This document shows positions 7,941 through 16,959 of a stretch of DNA of 64,000 nucleotides, in pieces; positions within the stretch are counted from its first letter, which is position 1, and each line of letters starts with the position of its first letter. Below the pieces are notes generated by a model, which searched no databases, had not been told where the DNA came from, and worked only from the letters and a program-made list of their open reading frames with translations. The DNA is from Rheinheimera texasensis DSM 17496. GTDB lineage: Bacteria > Pseudomonadota > Gammaproteobacteria > Enterobacterales > Alteromonadaceae. The stretch spans positions 1 to 64,000 of the forward strand of contig NZ_KL544006.1 in NCBI RefSeq assembly GCF_000711985.1, read 5' to 3'. The translations under genes and the position numbers were made by a program.

Positions 7941-10900
7941 TCAGCTTCCGCGGCCCTGCAGTTTCAGTGAATTCAGTGCAGCGCGCAAGGCCGCCGCTTT
8001 GATAGGCTTGGGTAAAAACAACATCCCGGCCGATTTGGCGCGCTCCGGCAAGCCCGGATCAGGCGCCGCAGAAACCAGAATGCCGCGCAGTTCCGGCCAG
8101 CGCTGTTTTAACTCAACAAACAGCTGTAAGCCATCCGGTGGCTGGCCCAACTGATAATCCGCTATGACAATATCTACCGGTTGCTGCAGATGTAGTACTT
8201 TTTCGGCATCATCGAGGCACGCGACATTGCCGAGCTGCCACTGCGTTAACAGCTGCTGCAATGCGGCAAGATTGGAGTTATCATCATCGATACACAAAAT
8301 ATTGACTGCGCCTGCCACCGCCTGCGTGGGAGGCACCTGAACGTCAGTACCCGACACCTGCTGTGGCGCAGCTTCGGCAATAACCGGCACCGCCAGGCGG
8401 AAACAACTGCCTTTACCCGGCACCGAATGCACCTCCAGCGGATGCCCCAGACTGCGAGCCATCCGTTGCACCACGCCTAACCCAAGCCCGACGCCTTGCT
8501 GTCCCCGCGCTGTGGCCTGCACCCGGTAAAAGTCGGTGAAAATCTGCTGCAGGTCTTGCTCGGCAAGGCCCGGCCCGGTGTCCCACACCTCAATCCAGAC
8601 CAGATCACCACGACGGCGACAGCCCATCAGCACTTTGCCGGACTGAGTATATTTAATAGCATTGCTGAGGATATTCTGGATGATGCGGCGCAAATAAGTC
8701 GGATGACTGCTGACCTGAAAATGCCCGGCTCGAACGTGTAACTGCAGCTGTTTTTGCGCCACCAGCAACTGACTTTCATCCGCAAGTTGCAGCAACATCG
8801 CGCGTAAATCGACGGAGCTGACCGGAAACTCCAGCTTGCCTTCATCAAGCCGGGCAATATCCAGCAAGGTCGCCATCAGCTCTTCGGTGGCTTTCAGCGA
8901 ATTATCCAGCTGCCCCAACATTTGCCGGCCTTTACTGTTTAACTGCTGATCGTCCAGCGCCGCAGCGAACAAGCGGGCGGCATTGAGCGGCTGCAGAATG
9001 TCATGGCTCGCCAGTGCTAAAAAGCGCGTTTTTGATGCGTTGGCCGCCTCGGCCTCGGCTTTGGCATGCAGCAACTGTTGTTCTGTAGTGCGGCGTAGTT
9101 CCACCTCCGCCAGTAATTCGCTGTTCATCTGGCTGATTTGTGCTGTACGTTCAGACACGCGCTGTTCCAAATGTTCCTTCGCCGCCGCTAAAGCCTGTAC
9201 CGCTCTCACATGCTCGGTGATGTCGGTAAAACTGGTAACAAAACCACCGCCCGGAATCGGATTGCCGCGAATTTCGATGACTGAGCCATCCGGCCGGACA
9301 CGCTGAAACACGTGAGCGGTGCCATTTTGCAAATGGCTGATCCGCTTTGCCACGTGCTCATCGGCAGCGCCTGGCCCACACAAACCGCGTTCGGCGTTAA
9401 AACGCACTATGTCCGCCACAGCACGGCCAACCCGAATCATACCGGCCGGATAATCAAACATCTCCAGATATTTTTTATTCCAGGCAACCAGCTGTAAATC
9501 GCGGTCGACCACACTAACGCCCTGGCTTAAGTTCTCCAGCGTCGAGAACAAAATCTTGCGGGAAAACTGAATGGCTTCACGCGTGTCGTCAAACATGGTC
9601 ACGACATCTTCGAAGGCAAAGGAGCGGCCTTCCAGCACGGCTTTGACCATGGCTGCTGCGCTCGATGAGCCAATCACACCAGCCAGTTCACGCTCGACAT
9701 GGCGCAGTAACTGTACCTGTAGCACATCGTCCGTCGATGGCCGGTAACCATGGCGCTGTTCAAATTCATCCAGCGATTCACGCACCCGGTGGGCGCCGAC
9801 AAATCGCTCGAGCAAGGTCAGAATATCGGCTGAGGTGACTAAATTGCGCCTTAACAAGGTTTTGCCATCATCCGGCAACGGCAGATTGGGTTTGACAAAA
9901 GCCACAGCCTGCAAACGATCGTTTAAATCCGCCTTGTGCAGCAATGACATCAGCACATATGCAAGCGTATTGAGTCCCAAAGACCAGAACACACCATGAC
10001 TTAAAGCGTCAAGATCCAGGCCAAACAAGGCCGTCGGTTTTAACCAGCCAAGACCAAAAGCGCCTTGCTCCAGCACTATTGCCGACATCACACCGGCGCT
10101 GACCAGCTGAGGCAGCATCAGACAATAAAACCACAGCACAAAACCGACCGAGACGCCGGCATAGACGCCCCAGGCGTGGCCGCGTTTCCAGTACAGCCCA
10201 CCGATCACCGCCGGTGCCAGCTGAATGATCAGTGCAAAAGCCAAAAGACCGGTTTCAGCCAGTTCGTAATTGCGGGCAAACCAGCGGTAATAACCCCAGG
10301 ACAATGCCATCACCAACAAAATCATCAGCCGTCGCACCCGCAGGATCAACACGCTGTAGTCTCGTTGTTGCCGGTGTAGCTGCTGCCGACGCAATAAAGC
10401 CGGCATCACCACGTCGTTACTGATCATGGTGCCAAGCGCCAGCGTGGCGATAACAATCATCGAGGTTGCGGCTGAGAAACCACCAATAAATACCAAAGCG
10501 CTTAATAAATCCCAACCCTGACTGGCCGGAATTAACAGTACAAAACTGTCAGCATGTGCTAATTGTTGTGGAAATAGTTGTATACCCGCGATGGCAACCG
10601 GCACCACGACAAGAGTCACTAACAGCAAATACCAGACAAACCAGCGCCGCGCCTGATGCAGGTGCGCAGGGTCGGTGTTTTCAACAAAAGTGACATGAAA
10701 CTGTCGCGGTAATAAAAAGACCGCAGTGACCGCCAGCAGAGTTTTAGTCAGAAAACTAGTCAGGCTGAACTGAGCGGCAGCCTGGGCGTCGCTGTGTTGC
10801 TGAAATTGCTGTAACAGGTTTGCCGGCTCAGGCACCACCCAATACACTACAGCTCCCGCCAGCATCAACAATGCACCAAGTTTCACCACAGATTCAAAGG

Positions 10901-11486
10901 CAATGGCCGCCATCACACCGCGATTTTGCTCAGTCAGGTGCAATTTGCGGGTGCCGAACAGAATAGCAAAAATCGCCATAGTCACCGCGCTCCACAGCGC
11001 AGAATCCTGCCAGACGGTGGTGCTGCCCGCAGCTGGTATTCCAGCCAGTACCTGATAGGAGTTGGTCACTGCTTTGAGTTGCAGTGCGATATAAGGCACC
11101 ACCACAACCAGACACAATAATGCGGTAAGCGCCGCAATGGCCTGACGTTTGCCATAGCGGGCGCTGATAAAATCGGTCAGCGACGTGACGTTATGTTTTT
11201 TCGCGACAAACAATAGTTTGCGCAGCAAGCGATGACCAAACAGATACAGCAACACAGGTCCGAGATAAATCGGCAAATAATCCCAGCCGGAACTGACGGC
11301 TGACCCAACGGCACCATAATAGGTCCAGGAGGTGCAATACACTGCCAACGCCAGGCTATAAATCGCCCCCCCATACTTTTGTAGTAGTGGGTCATGCCGC
11401 GGCCTGTCTGCCCAGTTTGCAATTGCAAAGAGCCCACCGATGTAGGCAATTGCCATCAGAATGATCCAGCCAGCAGTCACCGCCAA
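7941..11486 (-). CDS. crbS: CrbS-like symporter-sensor hybrid histidine kinase
   Basis: This 1181-residue protein fuses a sodium/solute symporter-type membrane domain (about 1-515, roughly 13 helices) to signalling domains. These are a STAC-like linker (about 540-625), a PAS domain (about 655-770), a coiled coil, a HisKA domain with phospho-acceptor H828 in SHDILQPLNA, an ATPase domain with DTGPGL and GVGLGLGVV boxes, and a C-terminal receiver with phospho-acceptor D1110 (IADYQLG). This order is that of CrbS/MxtR, which with CrbR/ErdR controls acs and acetate use. The gene is divergent from the DUF4212/ActP-like operon. Whether the symporter part transports or only senses cannot be read from the sequence. 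Confidence 0.92.
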   Translation of the reverse strand: MAVTAGWIILMAIAYIGGLFAIANWADRPRHDPLLQKYGGAIYSLALAVYCTSWTYYGAVGSAVSSGWDYLPIYLGPVLLYLFGHRLLRKLLFVAKKHNVTSLTDFISARYGKRQAIAALTALLCLVVVVPYIALQLKAVTNSYQVLAGIPAAGSTTVWQDSALWSAVTMAIFAILFGTRKLHLTEQNRGVMAAIAFESVVKLGALLMLAGAVVYWVVPEPANLLQQFQQHSDAQAAAQFSLTSFLTKTLLAVTAVFLLPRQFHVTFVENTDPAHLHQARRWFVWYLLLVTLVVVPVAIAGIQLFPQQLAHADSFVLLIPASQGWDLLSALVFIGGFSAATSMIVIATLALGTMISNDVVMPALLRRQQLHRQQRDYSVLILRVRRLMILLVMALSWGYYRWFARNYELAETGLLAFALIIQLAPAVIGGLYWKRGHAWGVYAGVSVGFVLWFYCLMLPQLVSAGVMSAIVLEQGAFGLGWLKPTALFGLDLDALSHGVFWSLGLNTLAYVLMSLLHKADLNDRLQAVAFVKPNLPLPDDGKTLLRRNLVTSADILTLLERFVGAHRVRESLDEFEQRHGYRPSTDDVLQVQLLRHVERELAGVIGSSSAAAMVKAVLEGRSFAFEDVVTMFDDTREAIQFSRKILFSTLENLSQGVSVVDRDLQLVAWNKKYLEMFDYPAGMIRVGRAVADIVRFNAERGLCGPGAADEHVAKRISHLQNGTAHVFQRVRPDGSVIEIRGNPIPGGGFVTSFTDITEHVRAVQALAAAKEHLEQRVSERTAQISQMNSELLAEVELRRTTEQQLLHAKAEAEAANASKTRFLALASHDILQPLNAARLFAAALDDQQLNSKGRQMLGQLDNSLKATEELMATLLDIARLDEGKLEFPVSSVDLRAMLLQLADESQLLVAQKQLQLHVRAGHFQVSSHPTYLRRIIQNILSNAIKYTQSGKVLMGCRRRGDLVWIEVWDTGPGLAEQDLQQIFTDFYRVQATARGQQGVGLGLGVVQRMARSLGHPLEVHSVPGKGSCFRLAVPVIAEAAPQQVSGTDVQVPPTQAVAGAVNILCIDDDNSNLAALQQLLTQWQLGNVACLDDAEKVLHLQQPVDIVIADYQLGQPPDGLQLFVELKQRWPELRGILVSAAPDPGLPERAKSAGMLFLPKPIKAAALRAALNSLKLQGRGS

Positions 11487-11620
11487 TACCTCATTTTAAT
11501 TCAATAAGTTAGCTCGCAGCATTGCGATGACGCTGCGCGGAGTCGATGCGCCAGTCTTGGGGAATTTAACGGCGCTGTCAATGCTGAGCCAAAGCAAAAA
11601 ACCAGCGGCGTCAACAGCTT

Positions 11621-11632
11621 CGACTAAAGTCG
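11621..11632. promoter_or_regulatory. Candidate operator dyad between crbS and the DUF4212/ActP-like operon
   Basis: CGACTAAAGTCG is a perfect dyad (5-base arms, AA centre), 101 bases before the DUF4212 start in the divergent intergenic region 11487-11732. It shares 11 of 12 bases with CGACTAGAGTCG upstream of gltA. Its minus strand gives TTAGTCGAAGCTG, a 12-of-13 match to TTAGTCGTAGCTG upstream of acs. A role as a CrbR site is inferred from which genes carry it. Confidence 0.5.
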
Positions 11633-11732
11633 GGCTAGGCGTTTTGCCAGCACCGGCTATTGTGTGAAGAGCGGCAGTTGCCAGCTCACAACAGGTTATA
11701 ACAATAAACAAAACACAACGAGGAGAGACGTT

Positions 11733-11999
11733 ATGGCGTTTCAAAGCTCTGAACAAGCCAGTGCCTATTGGCGCGAAAATGTCAGTCTGATGCTGAAACT
11801 GCTGGCGATTTGGTTCGCAGTTTCATTTGGGGCCGGCATTTTATTTGTCGACGTGCTGAACGCAGTCCAGTTTTTCGGCTTTAAGCTCGGTTTCTGGTTT
11901 GCGCAACAAGGTTCAATCTACGTTTTTGTGCTGCTGATTTTCGTCTACGTGGTGAAGATGAATCAGTTAGACCAGAAATATAACGTCCACGAAGAGTAA
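11733..11999 (+). CDS. DUF4212 small subunit of a sodium/solute symporter
   Basis: This 88-residue membrane protein has two hydrophobic helices (about 22-46 and 54-76) and a short charged C-terminus. DUF4212 proteins are encoded immediately upstream of VC_2705-type symporters and are thought to be their small partner subunit. The start at 11733 is chosen over an upstream in-frame ATG because AGGAGAG lies 5 bases before it and because the family begins near SSEQASAYWRENV. The gene ends 10 bases before the symporter gene, so the two are co-transcribed. Confidence 0.9.
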   Translation: MAFQSSEQASAYWRENVSLMLKLLAIWFAVSFGAGILFVDVLNAVQFFGFKLGFWFAQQGSIYVFVLLIFVYVVKMNQLDQKYNVHEE

Positions 12000-12009
12000 G
12001 GGGCGCGCC

Positions 12010-13722
12010 ATGGATTTACAGACACTCACTTATATCATCGTCGGTGCGACCTTTCTGCTGTACATCGGTATTGCAGTCTGGGCCCGCGCAGGCTCTACCC
12101 ACGAATTCTATGTCGCCGGTGGTGGCGTTTCCCCATTGGCCAACGGTATGGCAACTGCAGCTGACTGGATGTCTGCTGCGTCATTTATTTCGATGGCTGG
12201 TTTGATTTCTTTTATGGGCTACGATGGTTCTGTCTACCTGATGGGCTGGACCGGTGGATATGTGCTGTTGGCACTGTGCCTCGCCCCCTACCTGCGTAAA
12301 TTCGGTAAATTTACCGTGCCGGATTTCATCGGTGACCGCTATTACTCACAAACCGCCCGTACTGTGGCCGTAGTCTGCGCCATTCTGGTCTCTTTCGTTT
12401 ACGTTGCAGGGCAAATGCGTGGTGTAGGCGTCGTATTCAGCCGCTTCCTTGAAGTGGATATTGAAACCGGCGTCGTGGTTGGTATGGCCGTGGTGTTCTT
12501 CTACGCGGTATTAGGCGGCATGAAAGGCATCACTTACACCCAGGTCGCACAATACTGCGTGTTAATTTTTGCCTATCTGGTGCCAGCAATCTTTATCTCT
12601 CTGATGATCACCGGCAATCCAATTCCACAATTTGGTTTTGGCAGCACTATTGAAGGGACTGACACTTATCTGCTCGACAAACTTGATGGGTTGTCTACTG
12701 AACTCGGTTTTGCACTGTATACCGACGGCACCAAGTCAATGATGGACGTGTTTGCCATCACTGCCGCATTGATGGTGGGTACTGCTGGTCTGCCGCACGT
12801 CATTGTACGTTTCTTCACAGTACCACGCGTCAAAGATGCACGCATCTCTGCAGGCTGGGCACTGATTTTCATCATGATCCTGTACACCACAGCACCATCA
12901 ATTGGCGCCTTCGCCCGCTACAACATGATCAATACTTTAAATGGTCCTGATCATCAGGGCACGCTGGTCAGCGAAGCACCGCAGTGGGTGAAAAACTGGG
13001 AAAAAACCGGTTTAATCAAACATGAAGACAAAAACGGTGACGGCCGGATGTTTTACTCAGGCGATGCGCGCAATGAAATGACTATTGACCGCGACATCAT
13101 GGTATTGGCTAATCCGGAAATCGCACAGTTACCAAACTGGGTGATTGCACTGGTCGCTGCCGGCGCTATCGCAGCAGCATTATCCACTGCGGCGGGTTTG
13201 TTACTGGTGATCTCGACGTCAATTTCGCATGACTTACTGAAGCGAAACCTGATGCCGAACATCTCCGATAAAATGGAATTGCGTTATGCCCGCGGCGCGG
13301 CAGCGGTTGCCATCATGGTCGCCGGCTACCTCGGTATTAACCCACCAGGCTTTGTGGCAGAAGTGGTCGCCTTCGCCTTTGGTCTGGCCGCAGCCAGCTT
13401 CTTCCCGGCGATTATCCTTGGCATTTTCTACAAGAAAATGAACAAAGAAGGGGCAGTCGCCGGTATGTTAGCAGGTATGGTATTCACCATTGGCTACATT
13501 GTGTACTTCAAAGGCATTTTCATCACGCCAATGGCTGCCAACGTACCAGCCAACTGGTTCCTGGGGATCTCGCCTGAGGGTATCGGTACCGTGGGTATGC
13601 TGGTGAACTTTATCGTCGCTTTTGCAGTGAGCAAAGTGACCAAAGAAGTGCCAGCGGAAGTACAGGATATCGTCGAGTCTATCCGTTTCCCGAAAGGGGC
13701 TGGTGCTGCATCAACGCACTAA
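12010..13722 (+). CDS. VC_2705-type sodium/solute symporter, ActP-like
   Basis: This 570-residue inner-membrane transporter of the SSS family has about 13 helices. The family signature region GGMKGITYTQVAQY is followed by GTAGLPHVIVRFFTVP, which is typical of acetate and short-chain-acid permeases such as ActP. A hydrophilic insertion (about 300-355, including KNGDGRMFYSGDARNEM) matches the longer VC_2705 subfamily rather than E. coli ActP itself. With DUF4212 it forms a two-gene operon. Acetate or a similar monocarboxylate is the likely substrate, given acs and CrbS/CrbR nearby; this is inference. An intrinsic terminator follows 31 bases after the stop. Confidence 0.9.
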   Translation: MDLQTLTYIIVGATFLLYIGIAVWARAGSTHEFYVAGGGVSPLANGMATAADWMSAASFISMAGLISFMGYDGSVYLMGWTGGYVLLALCLAPYLRKFGKFTVPDFIGDRYYSQTARTVAVVCAILVSFVYVAGQMRGVGVVFSRFLEVDIETGVVVGMAVVFFYAVLGGMKGITYTQVAQYCVLIFAYLVPAIFISLMITGNPIPQFGFGSTIEGTDTYLLDKLDGLSTELGFALYTDGTKSMMDVFAITAALMVGTAGLPHVIVRFFTVPRVKDARISAGWALIFIMILYTTAPSIGAFARYNMINTLNGPDHQGTLVSEAPQWVKNWEKTGLIKHEDKNGDGRMFYSGDARNEMTIDRDIMVLANPEIAQLPNWVIALVAAGAIAAALSTAAGLLLVISTSISHDLLKRNLMPNISDKMELRYARGAAAVAIMVAGYLGINPPGFVAEVVAFAFGLAAASFFPAIILGIFYKKMNKEGAVAGMLAGMVFTIGYIVYFKGIFITPMAANVPANWFLGISPEGIGTVGMLVNFIVAFAVSKVTKEVPAEVQDIVESIRFPKGAGAASTH

Positions 13723-13753
13723 GCTGACGATGGCGGTATGATCCCGAAATACA

Positions 13754-13781
13754 GGTCAGCGTCCCGGCGCTGACCTTTTTT
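13754..13781 (+). terminator. Intrinsic terminator after the ActP-like gene
   Basis: GGTCAGCG (13754-13761) pairs with CGCTGACC (13768-13775) around TCCCGG, followed directly by six T. The next gene's ribosome-binding site (AGGAG at 13785-13789) begins only four bases after the T-run, so transcription reaching that gene must read through or start elsewhere. Confidence 0.9.
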
Positions 13782-13796
13782 ATGCAGGAGCTTGTG

Positions 13797-15602
13797 ATGC
13801 AGATTCAGGAAGTAGTGCAGTTTTTAACGCAGGTTCCCCCTTTTGCCGATTTACCGGCGGCTGATCTCACCGCCTTAAGCCAGCAGATCACGATTTATTA
13901 CGCCGTCCAGGCTGAACAACTGCCATTTGCCAATCAGTTGGTGCTGGTGCGGACCGGCTTATTTTTGATGCAACAACAGCAACAGCTTTACCCGCTGCAA
14001 AGCGGTGATTGCTGGGGTTACCGGCAGTTATTGACGCAACAGGACCAAAACGAGCAACTGCATTGCCAGGAAGACGGTCTGGTGTACTTGGTCCCACAGC
14101 CAGTGTTTGTGCAGTATCAGCAACAATTCAAAAACTTCGCCTTGTATTTCCAACGTCTGCTTGGCCGATCACTGCATTTACATCAGCAAAATGCCACAGA
14201 CAACCGCCGCGTTGGCGATTTATGCGCGCCGAAAGTCATCAGTATCCAAAGTCAGGCTACTATCCAACAAGCAGCACAATTGATGACCCAGCAACGTATC
14301 TCTTCATTGCTGGTGATGGATGCGCAACAGCTCAGCGGCATCCTGACCGACCGCGACCTGCGCAGTAAAGTACTGGCTGAGGGGAAATCGGCGTTAACCC
14401 CGGTTGCTGAGGTGATGACACGCAACCCCTATCGGATCCACGCTGACGCATTTGCCTTTGAAGCGCTGCAGCTGATGAGTCAGCATAATATCCACCACCT
14501 ACCCGTGGAGAAGGCCGGTGTGGTCTGTGGCGTGCTGACCACCAGCGATCTGGTACGCAGTACCCAGGAACACCCGCTGTTTCTGATCAGTCACATTCAT
14601 CGCCAGCACGACAGCACTGGCTTAAGTGATTGTTCCAACAAAATCCTTGAGCTGACGCGCCAGCTCGGCCAGCAACAATTGCCGTCCACCGAAATCAGTC
14701 AGATTTTAAGTACTTTGTACGATGCGCTGGCGCAAAGCTGGCTGAAGCTGGCACAGCAACATTTAGGCCCGGCTCCCTGCGCTTTCAGCTGGTTGTGTTT
14801 TGGCTCGCAGGCGCGTCAGGATATGCTGTTAAGTGCCGATCAGGACAATGCATTGCTGCTGGAAAAAGAACCGGTTGGCGAGATCGCACGATATTTCAGT
14901 GCCCTCGCCCGTTTTGTCTGCGATGGCCTGGCGAGTTCCGGCCAGATGTTATGTCCGGGCCATGTGATGGCAACCAACGAAAAATTACGCCTGAGTCTGG
15001 CTGGGTGGTCGGCGCGTTTTGCAGGCATGATCCAGACCCCAACGCCACAGGCGCTGCTCGACAGCAGTATCTATTTTGATGCCCGCGTCGTCGCCGGCAG
15101 TCAGGCGCTTTTTAGTGCATTACAGTCGGACATTCTGAGCGCCAGTCATCAACAGCTGTTTATCTGGCAGCTGGCGAAAAATGCCCTGTCGCATCAACCG
15201 CCGCTGGGCTTTTTTAAACACTTTATTCTGGAACAAGACGGCGCCAAGCGGCGCGGTCTGGATTTAAAAAAACGCGGGATTGCCCTTATTCATGATTTGG
15301 TGCGGGTGCATGCGCTGGCACATGGTGTTAACGCAGTCAGCACACCGGCGCGGCTCTCGGCGCTGGTCAGTCACCAGGTGCTGACGGACAGCCAGGCGCG
15401 TGACCTGATCGCGGCTTTTGAACTGCTGCACCAGCTGCGCTGGCAACTGCAATATGCTGCATTACAGCAAGGCGGCAGTTTCAGTAATCTGCAGGACCCG
15501 GCCGAGCTTAATGTGTTACAGCGCCATCAACTGAAAGATGCCTTTGCGGTAATTAGTCAGCATCAGCAAATTGTGGCGCAGCGATACTGCCGGGAGCTTT
15601 AG
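13797..15602 (+). CDS. Cyclic-nucleotide-binding/CBS/DUF294 nucleotidyltransferase-like protein
   Basis: This protein of about 601 residues has an N-terminal cNMP-binding-like domain (about 5-125), two CBS domains (about 145-265), a DUF294 nucleotidyltransferase-like domain with GSQARQDMLLSADQDNAL (near 340, the GS...D-x-D pattern), and a DUF294 C-terminal helical domain. Such proteins commonly sit beside acetate permeases and DnaQ-like exonucleases and are presumed signal-responsive uridylyltransferase-like regulators. The start at 13797 is preferred over the ATG at 13782: AGGAG at 13785 fits it with a 7-base spacer, and the earlier ATG abuts the terminator T-run. It lies two bases before the exonuclease gene. 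No substrate is known. Confidence 0.88.
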   Translation: MQIQEVVQFLTQVPPFADLPAADLTALSQQITIYYAVQAEQLPFANQLVLVRTGLFLMQQQQQLYPLQSGDCWGYRQLLTQQDQNEQLHCQEDGLVYLVPQPVFVQYQQQFKNFALYFQRLLGRSLHLHQQNATDNRRVGDLCAPKVISIQSQATIQQAAQLMTQQRISSLLVMDAQQLSGILTDRDLRSKVLAEGKSALTPVAEVMTRNPYRIHADAFAFEALQLMSQHNIHHLPVEKAGVVCGVLTTSDLVRSTQEHPLFLISHIHRQHDSTGLSDCSNKILELTRQLGQQQLPSTEISQILSTLYDALAQSWLKLAQQHLGPAPCAFSWLCFGSQARQDMLLSADQDNALLLEKEPVGEIARYFSALARFVCDGLASSGQMLCPGHVMATNEKLRLSLAGWSARFAGMIQTPTPQALLDSSIYFDARVVAGSQALFSALQSDILSASHQQLFIWQLAKNALSHQPPLGFFKHFILEQDGAKRRGLDLKKRGIALIHDLVRVHALAHGVNAVSTPARLSALVSHQVLTDSQARDLIAAFELLHQLRWQLQYAALQQGGSFSNLQDPAELNVLQRHQLKDAFAVISQHQQIVAQRYCREL

Positions 15603-15604
15603 CG

Positions 15605-16276
15605 ATGAAATGGCAACACTGGCTCCGGCGTTTGGCGGGCAAAGCGCCACAACATGCGTTTGCAGACATGCAGCCCGTATCCGGCCAGCTGCAGGCGCTA
15701 CAGGCGAATTTTCTGGTGCTGGATGTGGAAACGTCAGGCCTCGACGCCAGGCAACACCATATGGTCAGTGCCGGCTGGGTCTGTGTTGACCAGCTGCAAC
15801 TTAAGTTAAACGCTAGTTTTTATTGTACTGTGCGTCCGGCTGAAGATGTCATATTAGGCCAAAGTGCGGTGATCCATGGTTTGCATCAGGCTGATTTGGC
15901 TTCGGGATTGACCGAAGCGGAGCTGCTGACTGAATTTATGCAGGCCGCAGCCGGCCGGGTACTGGTGTGTCATCACAGCGCGATAGAAAGCCGGTTTTTT
16001 CAGCAAGCTTTTTTGCGACATTATTCACAAAGCCCGCAATTGCGCTTTGTCGACACGCTGGCACTGGAGCAGCAACGATTGCAGCGGCAAGGTTCTGTGG
16101 TCAAAAACAACGAGTTGAGTCTGAATTATTGCCTGAAACGACATGGATTGCCGCAAATCCGCGCGCATAACGCGCTGGAAGATGCCTATGGCTGCGCTTT
16201 GTTGTTGCTCAGTCAAATCAAACAACGCAGCAAGGATCTGACTGTGAACGCCTTACTAAATCCGCATTCGCCATAA
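15605..16276 (+). CDS. DnaQ-like 3'-5' exonuclease
   Basis: This 223-residue DEDDh exonuclease shows motif I DVETSG (near 46), a motif II region around HHSAIESRF, and motif III HNALEDAYG (near 180), giving the H-x4-D pair. It resembles the epsilon subunit of DNA polymerase III but is a stand-alone paralogue with an N-terminal extension (MKWQHWLRRLAGK). It follows the CBS/DUF294 gene by two bases and is surely co-transcribed. This pairing is conserved in many gammaproteobacteria beside ActP-like permeases. Its substrate (DNA, RNA or an oligonucleotide) is not evident. Confidence 0.9.
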   Translation: MKWQHWLRRLAGKAPQHAFADMQPVSGQLQALQANFLVLDVETSGLDARQHHMVSAGWVCVDQLQLKLNASFYCTVRPAEDVILGQSAVIHGLHQADLASGLTEAELLTEFMQAAAGRVLVCHHSAIESRFFQQAFLRHYSQSPQLRFVDTLALEQQRLQRQGSVVKNNELSLNYCLKRHGLPQIRAHNALEDAYGCALLLLSQIKQRSKDLTVNALLNPHSP

Positions 16277-16338
16277 CACTATCGCAGCAGACTCGGCTGC
16301 CAAATGCAGTTTTTGCTCAGGTACAGCCTGTTACAGGC

Positions 16339-16370
16339 AAAAAAAAACCGCCAAACGGCGGTTTTTTTGC
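16339..16370. terminator. Bidirectional terminator between the exonuclease gene and efp
   Basis: CCGCC (16348-16352) and GGCGG (16357-16361) form a stem with an AAAC loop. It is flanked by nine A on the left and seven T on the right, so it can end transcripts from both convergent genes. Confidence 0.92.
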
Positions 16371-16380
16371 AGAACACCAA

Positions 16381-16941
16381 TTACTTGGCGCGGCTGCGGT
16401 ATTCGTCAGTGCGGGTGTCGATTTCGATTTTGTCACCGATCTCCACGAAAGCTGGCACTTGCAGTTCAAAACCAGTTTCGATTTTGGCGATTTTCATCAC
16501 TTTACCTGAAGTATCACCACGAGCCGCTGGCTCAGTGTAAGTCACTTCACGTACCACGATAGTTGGCAGGTCAACAGAGATAGCGCGCTCACCGTAGAAC
16601 ACCACTGAACAGCCCATTTCCGGGACCAGATATTTCAGTGCGTCAGTCATGTTTTCTGCTTCGATTTCGTACTGGTTGTACTCAGCATCCATGAATACGT
16701 ACATTGGGTCAGCGAAGTAAGAGTATGTTACTTCTTTGGTATCCAGCATTACCTGCTCGAACTTGTCGTCCGCGCGGTACACTGTCTCTGTGCCCTGACC
16801 AGACAGCAGACCTTTTAATTTCATTTTAACCACGGCGGCGTTACGGCCTGATTTGTTGAATTCAGCTTTCTGAACAACCATTGGCTCGTTATCGACCATG
16901 ATCACATTGCCGGCACGTACTTCTTGAGCAGTCTTCATCAT
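16381..16941 (-). CDS. efp: Elongation factor P
   Basis: This 186-residue three-domain translation factor binds between the ribosomal P and E sites and relieves stalling at polyproline stretches. The loop that enters the peptidyl-transferase centre reads [12 protein letters not shown], with arginine at the tip (R33 here, R32 if the second ATG is used). This is the EarP-modified class seen in Pseudomonas and Neisseria, not the lysine class of E. coli. The earP gene directly upstream agrees. The C-terminal [16 protein letters not shown] stretch is standard. Two adjacent ATG codons exist (16941 and 16938). Confidence 0.98.
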   Translation of the reverse strand: MMKTAQEVRAGNVIMVDNEPMVVQKAEFNKSGRNAAVVKMKLKGLLSGQGTETVYRADDKFEQVMLDTKEVTYSYFADPMYVFMDAEYNQYEIEAENMTDALKYLVPEMGCSVVFYGERAISVDLPTIVVREVTYTEPAARGDTSGKVMKIAKIETGFELQVPAFVEIGDKIEIDTRTDEYRSRAK

Positions 16942-16959
16942 GATAGTTTTATCTTCTCG

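Noticed and set aside
11496-11756. Minus-strand ORF of 86 codons between crbS and the DUF4212 gene
   Set aside because: It overlaps the DUF4212 start and its ribosome site and has no family features; the region is better read as a divergent promoter.
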